From positions 310,001-374,000 of the forward strand of contig NZ_JAJEWJ010000002.1 of NCBI RefSeq assembly GCF_020687765.1: a DNA stretch of 64,000 nucleotides. The letters run 5' to 3'. Made by a program: the position numbers and the translations under genes. Below are positions 27,784-36,524 of this stretch, in pieces. Numbering within the stretch: the first letter of the stretch is position 1; every line of letters starts with the position of its first letter. The notes under the pieces are model-generated. The model was not told where the DNA came from. It saw nothing but the letters and a program-made list of their open reading frames with translations, and ran no database searches. This DNA comes from Sphingobacterium sp. FBM7-1 (lineage in GTDB: Bacteria > Bacteroidota > Bacteroidia > Sphingobacteriales > Sphingobacteriaceae).

Positions 27784-29232
27784 ATGAAGAGTAACCCTTT
27801 TTTTAGAAAAACGCTTGCCCTCCTGCTTTTTGCGGGAATAGGAACCGCTGGCTGTAGCAAAGCGGATCTCGACGGAATACGCATTTATACGAAACCCGGT
27901 CAGGGACCATTCCCCGACTATGGTGAAGTCGTCGCGTTTCCCGGAGCTGAAGGCTTCGGTCGTTTCGCAACCGGCGGACGCGGGGGAGATGTGTACCGTG
28001 TTACTACGCTGGAAGATAGCGGAGAAGGTTCGCTGCGGGATGCGGTCAGCAAACCCGGGAGAATTATTGTGTTTGACGTGGCCGGGGTTATCCATCTCAG
28101 TAGTGTACTGGTACTTAGTTCTGATCTCACCATCTTAGGGCAGACTGCGCCCGGAGATGGTATTGTGCTATATGGGGATCGGATGTCTGCTTCAGGTGCT
28201 TCCAATGTTATTTGCCGTTATATCCGTGTCCGAATGGGGAAAAATGGTCCGAGCGGCCAAGACGCTATGGGGATTGCGTCTGGAGAAAATATGATCTTTG
28301 ACCACATGTCGGCTACTTGGGGGAGGGACGAGAACTTTTCCATAAACAGTAATACGACGCGGAACATTACCATTCAGAATTCTTTTATTGGCCAAGGGTT
28401 GCAAAACCATTCCTGTGGCGGTTTGATGCAAACGACGGAAGAAAACGGTATTACCTTGTACCGTAACTTGTATATCGATAACAAAACGCGTAATCCGAAA
28501 GTGAAGGGTTTAAACCAATTTGTTAATAATGTGGTGTACAATTGGGGTAACGGCACGGCTTATGATATGGGCGGTGAGTCTGCTGGACTTTCGATTACGA
28601 GTATAGAAGATAATTATTTCATTAAGGGACCTGTGGTCAACTGGCAGGAGGTTAGACTGGATGACGGTAGTTTAGAACTGCAATTGGTGCCGATGAACCC
28701 TGCTCGTCCTTTTACGGGTGGAAATGAAAACTTTAGTGCATTTTTTGCCGGAAATCTTTACGATCACGACAAAGACGGTGCACTGAATGGTGTGGAGATT
28801 ATACCTAGCTCCAATTGGGAAGAATATTGCTCGGGAAATCCGGTATTCCTCTCCGCTCGACCAAATATATTTCCGGAAATAGGGCAACAAACAAATGCAG
28901 CAGACGCATATGCATGGATTGTAGAACACGGGGGTGCGAGTTTACCAGCGCGCGATCAGGTGGATAGCTATCTGATTGAAGAATTAACTTCATTAGGTAC
29001 TAAAGGGACAATTATCCAAAACGAACGGGATACGCAGCAGTTTCCTTTGGGAGGGCTCGGTGAAATCAAGACCGGCGAGAAACCTTTGGATAGCGACGGC
29101 GATGGTATGCCGGATAGTTTTGAAGATCAGTATGACCTAGATAAGAACGATCCGACTGATGCAACGAAACTTGCAAATAATGGTTACATGAACATCGAAA
29201 ACTACGCGTTTTCTATTGGTTCTTCTAAATAA
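27784..29232 (+). CDS. Pectate lyase, PL1 family, lipoprotein form
   Basis: 482 aa. The lipobox TAGC gives Cys24, so it is probably anchored in the outer membrane. The beta-helix starts at FPGAEGFGRFATGGRG (52-67). IFDHMSATWG (Asp173-His174) and RNPKVK (236-241) match the motifs of the 2769 lyase, and the C-terminus again has a DSDGDGMPDSFEDQY calcium-type repeat. The two PL1 proteins are clear paralogs; one is released from the inner membrane by signal peptidase I, the other lipidated. First gene of operon C behind an HTCS-type promoter; the next gene starts 8 bp later. Likely initial surface cleavage of homogalacturonan. Confidence 0.88.
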   Translation: MKSNPFFRKTLALLLFAGIGTAGCSKADLDGIRIYTKPGQGPFPDYGEVVAFPGAEGFGRFATGGRGGDVYRVTTLEDSGEGSLRDAVSKPGRIIVFDVAGVIHLSSVLVLSSDLTILGQTAPGDGIVLYGDRMSASGASNVICRYIRVRMGKNGPSGQDAMGIASGENMIFDHMSATWGRDENFSINSNTTRNITIQNSFIGQGLQNHSCGGLMQTTEENGITLYRNLYIDNKTRNPKVKGLNQFVNNVVYNWGNGTAYDMGGESAGLSITSIEDNYFIKGPVVNWQEVRLDDGSLELQLVPMNPARPFTGGNENFSAFFAGNLYDHDKDGALNGVEIIPSSNWEEYCSGNPVFLSARPNIFPEIGQQTNAADAYAWIVEHGGASLPARDQVDSYLIEELTSLGTKGTIIQNERDTQQFPLGGLGEIKTGEKPLDSDGDGMPDSFEDQYDLDKNDPTDATKLANNGYMNIENYAFSIGSSK

Positions 29233-29240
29233 ATATCCCT

Positions 29241-31124
29241 ATGAAATCCATGATAAAAAGTCTGCAAATATTGTTTATCGCTGTTCTATTTGCAAATTGT
29301 TCTAAAGATGATCTACAACAAATCATCGTCGAACAGCCTAATTCCTTTGTTTTGTCGATCAGTGAAGCGAGTGAGTTGCGCTATCAGATTAAAGCGAACG
29401 ACAAAGTTGGTATCAACGGAGAAGCTTATCCCGTGCTTTATAACGGTTTAGTCAGTCTTTATGATGTGCCGGTTAAACCCAAATATCTGGTCTATTACCC
29501 GGCGAGTGCGGAGTTTTCCAAACAAAATGTCAAATTTACTTTACCCCAAACCCAAAAATATGTAAAAGGAAGTGTCGATCCGGCTGCTTTTCCATTATAT
29601 AGCCTAACGGACAACGAACGGCTAGACAGCATGACGATGGATGTGGTCTCCGGCGCGCTGAAACTAGTTATTCCGAGCAACGATATGTTCGCCGCTATCA
29701 CGTCTGTAACCGTGTCTTCGGAAAGCGACTTTCTGGCCGGGACGATAAACGTTGATGCCGAAGACGGGGAGATCGAACTTCTCGAAGAACAGGCCTCAAA
29801 GAAAGTGACACTCAAAGGGGATATCGATATATCCAATGGTCAAGAAGTGTTTATCGCACTACCTCCTGGAACCTTTAGCGAAGCGTTGCAGATCAAATTT
29901 GCTACTCTTAAGGGGGTAGGAAGCTGCACCGTCAACCTCACGGGAGAGCGTATTGAAAGCGGGAAAGTTTTGGCTGTAGCGTTGGATGATATCGAATGGA
30001 TGGCCAAAACGGATTATTATGGGAAAGCGAACAGTGTGATCGTTGCTCCTGGCGCTACCTCGGTTACCGTGGACTGTACGCCTTATTACACCACGAGTCT
30101 ACGCTATACCTACGAAAATCATCCGAATGATGATGAAGACAAATTACCGCGTTCCGCCAAAATGTTATGGAACGATGTGTCTACGGATTTTGTGGGTGAG
30201 GTCGTGCTCGCCGTAGATGGTAAATCTTTTACGGCACAGCTCAACGGACAGCCCGGAAATGCGCTGATCGCTATTTACGATAAGGAGGATCCCGACGCTG
30301 CGGATGCGAAGATCCTTTGGTCGTATCATATCTGGGTTACCGAGACCCAGGAGATATCGCTTGGTGTGAACGGTAAAGGTAATGCGTACACCGTTTTAGA
30401 CCGTAACTTAGGCGCGGTGTCGGCAACGGCAGGTGATTGGCGATCCATCGGCATGCTCTATCAATGGGGGCGCAAGGATCCTTTCGTTAGTACAGGTACG
30501 TTGGGCCAAAACTCAAATGCTACGATGTATGGCAGCAACGGGACGGTAAGTCTGCCTGTTGTCGCCGGTGGGGCGTCCACAGGGTCGATCGAATACGCCA
30601 ACCAAAATCCTACACGTTTTATACGTTCGTCGCAGACGGGCAGTAGCACCGGATCGCGTCCGTTCCGCTACGCGCACGACTGGTTGTACTATGCGGACGA
30701 TGCGTTGTGGGGGAATCCGGAAGGTTATAATTATCCGGCGTTCTCTACTTTGCGTAAATCTATCTACGACCCCTCACCGGAAGGGTATATGGTCGCGCCG
30801 GCAGATGTATGGCTAAAGGCTGCTTCGGGGACCGACAAGGCTGCCAGCATATTTGCCGACGCGACGTGGGATGCCACGAATTTGGGGTACCTGGTGCAGA
30901 CGACTACTGGCGAAACTTGGTATACCATAGGTGGATGGCGTAGCCGGAGCAATGGTAATCTGAGCAATGCGAATTCCACGGGGTATTATTGGAGTAGCAG
31001 CGTATCCGGTGCGGTCAATGCGAATGCTTGGTACATGAGTATAAACTCGGGGGGAGCTACGCTTAAAGGAGCAAATAGCCGCGCAAATTCGGCATCGATT
31101 CGATCCGTAAAGATTATCGATTAA
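29241..31124 (+). CDS. Surface lipoprotein with C-terminal C-type-lectin-like (FISUMP-type) domain
   Basis: 627 aa. Lipobox-like LFANC, Cys20. The N-terminal ~370 residues are beta-rich (strand-rich Ig-like or fimbrillin-like stretches; no family recognised). The C-terminal ~250 residues follow the FISUMP pattern of Bacteroidota surface proteins: TVLDRNLGAVS, GMLYQWGRKDPF, YDPSPEGYMVAPADVW, TGYYWSSS and finally SASIRSVKIID. This fold is related to C-type lectin and formylglycine-generating-enzyme folds and is used for binding. It lies between the PL1 lipoprotein (8-bp gap) and the GH28 (6-bp gap) in operon C. Probable role: surface binding of pectin (inference); no catalytic motif is seen. 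Confidence 0.68.
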   Translation: MKSMIKSLQILFIAVLFANCSKDDLQQIIVEQPNSFVLSISEASELRYQIKANDKVGINGEAYPVLYNGLVSLYDVPVKPKYLVYYPASAEFSKQNVKFTLPQTQKYVKGSVDPAAFPLYSLTDNERLDSMTMDVVSGALKLVIPSNDMFAAITSVTVSSESDFLAGTINVDAEDGEIELLEEQASKKVTLKGDIDISNGQEVFIALPPGTFSEALQIKFATLKGVGSCTVNLTGERIESGKVLAVALDDIEWMAKTDYYGKANSVIVAPGATSVTVDCTPYYTTSLRYTYENHPNDDEDKLPRSAKMLWNDVSTDFVGEVVLAVDGKSFTAQLNGQPGNALIAIYDKEDPDAADAKILWSYHIWVTETQEISLGVNGKGNAYTVLDRNLGAVSATAGDWRSIGMLYQWGRKDPFVSTGTLGQNSNATMYGSNGTVSLPVVAGGASTGSIEYANQNPTRFIRSSQTGSSTGSRPFRYAHDWLYYADDALWGNPEGYNYPAFSTLRKSIYDPSPEGYMVAPADVWLKAASGTDKAASIFADATWDATNLGYLVQTTTGETWYTIGGWRSRSNGNLSNANSTGYYWSSSVSGAVNANAWYMSINSGGATLKGANSRANSASIRSVKIID

Positions 31125-31130
31125 AATTAA

Positions 31131-32843
31131 ATGAATAAAAATACAATCATGAGAAAAATGTTTTGTCGCTTAAAAACCATGTTAGTCGCGCTGGTATGCT
31201 TCGGTAGCTTATCCGTACAAAGCCAAGATTCCAGACCGACCGATTACGGTTATTTATATGCCGATCTACCGTTTGAGATGCCCCTGCTTTCTAAACCTGT
31301 GTTTCCTGACAACGAAGTGTCTATTCGCGACTTTGGAGGAGTCGGTGACGGTACAACGTTAAACACGAAGGCGTTTGCTGACGCGATGGAGTCGCTTTCC
31401 CAGAAGGGTGGGGGCCGCTTAGTAGTCCCTGCCGGCGTATGGTTTACAGGGCCTATTGTTTTCAGAAGCCATATCAACCTACACCTGGAAGATCGGGCGA
31501 TCATCTTGTTTTCTCCTGATAAAGATTTGTATCCGCTGGTGGAAACCTCGTTTGAAGGCTTGGATACCCGTCGGTGCCAGTCGCCTATTTCGGGAAGAAA
31601 CCTGGAAAATATTGCGATCACGGGCAACGGAGCCATCGATGGAAATGGACATTACTGGCGCCCGTTAAAGAAAGAGAAAGTGACGGAAAGCTATTGGAAA
31701 CGGGCGACCGCATCCGGCGGAGCGTTTAAACGGGATAATTATTGGATGCCGTCTGCGCAATACCTCCACGGTGATACCATCAGCGATATGAATGTGCCAC
31801 GCCATTTAAAAACGGAAGAAGAGTGGATGTCGGTAAGAGACTTTCTACGGCCGGTAATGGTGAGTTTTATCGAATGTCGGAACGTTTTCTTACAGGGGGT
31901 GATTTTCCAAAACTCCCCGGCCTGGAACATCCACCCATTGATGTGCGAAAATGTGATCTTGGATGGCGTGCAGGTGCGGAACCCATCCTATGCACAGAAT
32001 GGCGATGGATTGGATCTGGAATCCTGTAAAAATGCGATTATCGTCAATAGCACCTTTGATGTGGGTGATGATGGGATCTGTATAAAATCCGGCAAAGATG
32101 AGGATGGTCGGAAGCGTAATCTCGCGACTGAAAACGTCATTATCGACAATTGTACCGTATTTAAAGGGCACGGTGGTTTTGTCGTCGGTAGTGAGATGTC
32201 TGGCGGTGTTAAAAACATTCTTGTGTCTAATTGTCAGTTCCTGGGTACAGATGTTGGGTTGCGGTTTAAAAGCCGTAGAGGTCGTGGGGGCGTAGTGGAG
32301 AATATTTTTATTCGTCATATTAGTATGTTTGATATCGCTACTGAGCCGCTTCACTTCAACCTCTATTATGGTGGCAAATCGGTGGTGGAAACCTTGGAAG
32401 ATGGCGATGAATCCAAGATCATAGAAGAGATTCCACCGGTGGATGAAACGACGCCAACATTTAAAAATATTTATATCAATGATGTGGTGTGTGCAAGTGC
32501 TCGAAGAGCACTCTATTTTTACGGGCTGCCGGAACACATGATTGATAACATCAATGTAGAGAACTTTGTTGTCCATTCAAAAGTGGGGGGTGAATTGCTA
32601 GAATCGAAGAAAATCAACTTCCGAAATGTCGCCATTTATCCGGAAGCAGGACCGGCACTTATCCTGCGAAATGTACAAGATGTACGCATTGAAGGATTAA
32701 AAACAGACGTTCCTTCGACGGTGTTTCAGGTGTCCGGGCGTCGATCGGCCGATATCCATATTCATGGAGCGCATACCGACGCGCAGATAGAGAAAGGGCG
32801 CGACCTGCGGACCGATGTTTTGAATTTGCAAAAGAGTAATTGA
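31131..32843 (+). CDS. GH28 polygalacturonase family enzyme
   Basis: 570 aa; the start could also be the ATG at 31149 (MRKMFCRLKT). Signal peptide ends SVQSQ. Right-handed beta-helix with the full GH28 signature: NGDGLD (290-295), GDD (312-314), GHGG (346-349) and RFK (378-380, usual form RIK). These supply the three catalytic Asp residues, the His and the substrate-binding Arg/Lys. The long insert around 180-240 (WKRATASGGAFKRDNYW) is typical of Bacteroidota exo-type GH28 enzymes. Likely periplasmic exo-polygalacturonase or rhamnogalacturonan galacturonohydrolase; the choice is open. Confidence 0.92.
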   Translation: MNKNTIMRKMFCRLKTMLVALVCFGSLSVQSQDSRPTDYGYLYADLPFEMPLLSKPVFPDNEVSIRDFGGVGDGTTLNTKAFADAMESLSQKGGGRLVVPAGVWFTGPIVFRSHINLHLEDRAIILFSPDKDLYPLVETSFEGLDTRRCQSPISGRNLENIAITGNGAIDGNGHYWRPLKKEKVTESYWKRATASGGAFKRDNYWMPSAQYLHGDTISDMNVPRHLKTEEEWMSVRDFLRPVMVSFIECRNVFLQGVIFQNSPAWNIHPLMCENVILDGVQVRNPSYAQNGDGLDLESCKNAIIVNSTFDVGDDGICIKSGKDEDGRKRNLATENVIIDNCTVFKGHGGFVVGSEMSGGVKNILVSNCQFLGTDVGLRFKSRRGRGGVVENIFIRHISMFDIATEPLHFNLYYGGKSVVETLEDGDESKIIEEIPPVDETTPTFKNIYINDVVCASARRALYFYGLPEHMIDNINVENFVVHSKVGGELLESKKINFRNVAIYPEAGPALILRNVQDVRIEGLKTDVPSTVFQVSGRRSADIHIHGAHTDAQIEKGRDLRTDVLNLQKSN

Positions 32844-32912
32844 TTAAAAACTATAGGTGTTAATAAGAAAAATAGAAATAAACAGGAAAGTAGATAATTC
32901 TTTCGAGTAATT

Positions 32913-35900
32913 ATGGTGAAGAGATTTGTAGCGGTACTCCTGCTGAGTGGAGTTTGTACGTTGGCTGGCATGGCACAGTCTAAGCATTGGCAAAATAATA
33001 ATCGTCATTTGCATTATACGGAAGACCAGGGTGATTTTTTACTGGTTAACGGTAAGTATCGTTTTAATCGGGCGCTCTATGGGACGCATAAACCCTCGCG
33101 TGTAGAAGCGGGCGACCTACCGGAGTTTGCGCTCTACATGCCGGGCATGGCTGGGAACCTACAATTTGTGTTAGAGAGCAACGGAAAGTTTAAGAAACTG
33201 ATTGATGCAGCCCATATTGAAACACGCTATCGTTCCGGATCGATGCTGTATCAAATACAGGATCCTTTGATTGGCAGTGGGCAAATCCGTATCACGGTAT
33301 TGGCACAAGCGGAGGAAGAGGGAATGATCGTCAAGCTGGAAGCAAATGGGATGCCTAGCGACGCGAAGATACACACCGTTTTTGGCGGTGCTAGCGGACG
33401 TAAATTTAGTCGGGGCGGCGACATTGGCGCGGATCCCGAATCTGGCTTTTATCTATTGCCGGAATATGCAGTCAATAACCGCTATCAATTAGCAGGCAAT
33501 AATTTTGAGCTGACCTATTTGGATGGAAAGGGGAACCCAGAGTTTGTATACGGAACCTTTTCCGATACGGATCAAATCCGACTGTCTGACGCTAAAGTGC
33601 TGGATGATTTGACTAAATTGACGGAAACGGGAGCGCAGGGTAGTCCTATCGTTTACAACACCTATGGTTTGGGAAGCCAGCCGGTATATATCCAAGTAGC
33701 GAAGGGGCAGCTAGCGGGACGGAAATATAACAAGAAAGACCTGTCTGAGCGATATGACGCTGCCGAGCAGAGGCGTTTAACGTTGGCAAAACGTGTAAAA
33801 TTAAAAACGCCCGATCGATACTTAAATACGTTTGGAGGGGCTTTAGCCGTAGCAGCTGACGGGGTGTGGGAGAGTCCGACCTTTTTGCACGGAGCGGTAG
33901 CCTGGCGCATGCGTTTAAATGCTTGGCGAGGAGCCTATTCCGCCGATGCTTTGGGATGGCATGATCGGGCCAAAGAACATTTCTCCAGCTATGCAAACTC
34001 CCAGGTATTGGAACCGGCTAAGGCAAAAGTGGTGATGGATACGGCGTTACATTTAGCCCGGCATATCGAGGAAATGGGAACGTCCATGTTTTCGAGTGGA
34101 TATATCTCCCGCAATCCCAATAATAATACCGTAGCGCATCACTACGATATGAACCTCGTGTTTTTTGACCAGATATTTAGTCATTTCGATTACACGGGTG
34201 ACCTGACGTATGCCCGGGAAATGTGGCCTACGATCGAGCGTCATTTGGATTGGGAGCGTCGTAACTTCAAAAGAGGTGGACTTTATGATGCGTACTGTGC
34301 CATATGGGCAAGTGATGGATTACAATATTCGGGAGGAGGAGTAGCGCATACCTCTGCCTATAATTATCGGGCGAACAAAGCAGCAGCTAAACTCGCAAAA
34401 CTGCTCGGCAAAGATCCTTCGCTTTATGAAAAAGAAGCAGCGGAGATTGGTAAGGCGTTACGGGAACGACTTTGGCTAGAAGAGAAAGGCTATTTTGCCG
34501 AATATCAGGATGCTTTGGGACAGCAGTTGGTGCACGATAAGCCGGGGCTATGGACGATTTATCATATAGCAGATGCTTATTTGTTGGATGAATTCGACAG
34601 TTATCAAAACACCCGCTATATCGATAATCACCTGCCCCATATTCCCGTTCAGGTCGAGGGACAAGAGCAGGAAGGGCTTTATACTTTAGCCACAACAACT
34701 TGGCAACCCTATACGTGGTCAGTCAACAACGTGGCGCTAGCCGAGAATCTGCAGGGCGCTTTAGCCTATTGGCAATCGGGACGGCGAGATGATGCCTTCC
34801 GTCTGTGGAAGAGTAATATCATGGAAAGTATGTATCATGGGATTAGTCCAGGTAACTTTCAACAATTGTCACATTATGACGCCTTCCGGGGTGAATTATA
34901 CCGAGATTTTGCAGATCCTATTGGGGTAGCTTCACGGACATTAACGGAAGGGCTGTTTGGTTTTTATCCTAAATTGTTAGATAAAAGGATTTTAGTAAAA
35001 CCGGGCTTCCCGTCAGATTGGGATTTTGCGGAGATCGAACTTCCAGAGTGGAGTTATGCGTTTCGACGAGATGCTGAAAATCTATATTATACGATCCAAA
35101 CCCAATACGAACAACCGGTGGTTTTAAGCATGGAAGTGCCGCTAAACTTTGCCTACATGAATTCGGTTGAGGTGAATGGAGAATCGATAGATTGGAGGGT
35201 GAAAAGATCATCGATCAATAAACCTGTTCTGACGTTTGAAGCACCTGCCGCGACAGAATTTGTCGTGAAGATAAACGGTGTAGGTCAATTGGATTTTCCC
35301 GAAAATGCGTTGGTCGAACAATCTTACACGGAAGCGTTTACCCTCGCCTTACCATCCAGTGTGAAACTCATCGAGGTTTACGATCCGCAAAAGCTCCTCA
35401 CGGGGCAATCTGACAATACGTTTTCCTTTGTACAGCAAAGCCGTAAAGGTAGCTTCTTCGTGAAGCTGAAACAGGGAAACCTGACTTGGTGGCATGCTGT
35501 GGATGTATCGCTGCTGGATCCGGTGGGAATTGATGTTCAGGCGAAGGGGGATGTAAATTACTTGCATTTACGAAATTATACGGATAAGCAGTTGGCCGGC
35601 CGGATAGAAAGTGTAGGTTTTGACGAAAACGTGTCGTTTTCGCCCGCAACTGTTACGGCAATTGAACTATCCGACCAATTGTTGACGAAAGGGACTAATA
35701 TTTTTCAAATCGATGTCGCCGGGACACAGGTACCCGTGAAACAGGTGCAATGGGAAATACAAAATAAGGGTACATACCACACCCAAGATCTTTCTGCCCA
35801 CTATAACGCGCGGGTAGGAGACATCTTTGAGCAGCGTTACTTATCGCCACGTACCGATGTGCCAACGTTACAACTACCGTGGCAAGGTATCGGAAACTGG

Positions 35901-36500
35901 TGTTATCCTTTGATCGAGGCGAATATTGATGATAGTGGTTTGATGGCAGCACGTAAGCAGGAGGTGGTCAATTACCTGGATATTCCCTTCTTGATTAAGG
36001 GCACGTCTAAAAACGTATTGTTTGTCAGCCAATGGGATAATTATCCAACGGTACAGGAGATACCGCTGTCGGGTCAGGCGGACAAGGTATATTTATTGAT
36101 GACTGGATCAACCAATCCCATGCAGTCACAGATGGTTAACGCACGTGTCAAAGTGGTCTACGAAGATGGGGAAGAAGCTGTTTTAGCATTAAAAAACCCG
36201 ACAAATTGGTGGCCGATCGAACAAGATTATCTCGATGATAACTTTGCATTCGAAATTCCCGATGCGGATATCCCTTACCGGGTAGCACTAAAAACTGGTG
36301 AATTATACCGCGGTGGCGAAAAAAAGCAGTACACCGAGATTAAAGGGTATACAACCCGAGCCGTGGACGGTGGTGCCGCGACGATTCTGGACTTACCGCT
36401 GGATGGCTCCAAAAAATTGAAGTCGTTACAGCTTGTTGCAGAAACTAACGATGTGGTAGTCGGCCTTATTGCGGCTACACTCTTACAAAATGAGAAATAG
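32913..36500 (+). CDS. Large (alpha/alpha)6-type glycosidase-like protein (DUF4450-like), family uncertain
   Basis: 1195 aa, signal peptide ending LAGMAQ. The N-terminal ~280 residues are beta-rich. The middle (about 300-720) is helix-hairpin rich with glycosidase-like motifs: LNAWRGAYSADALGWHDRA, NTVAHHYDMNLVFFDQIF, CAIWASDGLQYSGGG and TTTWQPYTWSVNNVALAENL. The C-terminal ~450 residues are beta-sandwich-like. The layout matches proteins annotated DUF4450 in Bacteroides pectin loci (from memory) and six-hairpin glycosidases. No known CAZy family could be assigned with confidence. It sits in operon C between the GH28 and the 36525 lipoprotein. Probable side-chain or chain-end hydrolase (inference). 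Confidence 0.6.
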   Translation: MVKRFVAVLLLSGVCTLAGMAQSKHWQNNNRHLHYTEDQGDFLLVNGKYRFNRALYGTHKPSRVEAGDLPEFALYMPGMAGNLQFVLESNGKFKKLIDAAHIETRYRSGSMLYQIQDPLIGSGQIRITVLAQAEEEGMIVKLEANGMPSDAKIHTVFGGASGRKFSRGGDIGADPESGFYLLPEYAVNNRYQLAGNNFELTYLDGKGNPEFVYGTFSDTDQIRLSDAKVLDDLTKLTETGAQGSPIVYNTYGLGSQPVYIQVAKGQLAGRKYNKKDLSERYDAAEQRRLTLAKRVKLKTPDRYLNTFGGALAVAADGVWESPTFLHGAVAWRMRLNAWRGAYSADALGWHDRAKEHFSSYANSQVLEPAKAKVVMDTALHLARHIEEMGTSMFSSGYISRNPNNNTVAHHYDMNLVFFDQIFSHFDYTGDLTYAREMWPTIERHLDWERRNFKRGGLYDAYCAIWASDGLQYSGGGVAHTSAYNYRANKAAAKLAKLLGKDPSLYEKEAAEIGKALRERLWLEEKGYFAEYQDALGQQLVHDKPGLWTIYHIADAYLLDEFDSYQNTRYIDNHLPHIPVQVEGQEQEGLYTLATTTWQPYTWSVNNVALAENLQGALAYWQSGRRDDAFRLWKSNIMESMYHGISPGNFQQLSHYDAFRGELYRDFADPIGVASRTLTEGLFGFYPKLLDKRILVKPGFPSDWDFAEIELPEWSYAFRRDAENLYYTIQTQYEQPVVLSMEVPLNFAYMNSVEVNGESIDWRVKRSSINKPVLTFEAPAATEFVVKINGVGQLDFPENALVEQSYTEAFTLALPSSVKLIEVYDPQKLLTGQSDNTFSFVQQSRKGSFFVKLKQGNLTWWHAVDVSLLDPVGIDVQAKGDVNYLHLRNYTDKQLAGRIESVGFDENVSFSPATVTAIELSDQLLTKGTNIFQIDVAGTQVPVKQVQWEIQNKGTYHTQDLSAHYNARVGDIFEQRYLSPRTDVPTLQLPWQGIGNWCYPLIEANIDDSGLMAARKQEVVNYLDIPFLIKGTSKNVLFVSQWDNYPTVQEIPLSGQADKVYLLMTGSTNPMQSQMVNARVKVVYEDGEEAVLALKNPTNWWPIEQDYLDDNFAFEIPDADIPYRVALKTGELYRGGEKKQYTEIKGYTTRAVDGGAATILDLPLDGSKKLKSLQLVAETNDVVVGLIAATLLQNEK

Positions 36501-36524
36501 ATTGCTAAATATAAATAGATATAA

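Noticed and set aside
29241-31124. Complete diversity-generating retroelement
   Set aside because: Only a target-like domain is present; no reverse transcriptase, accessory gene or template repeat was found in the window.
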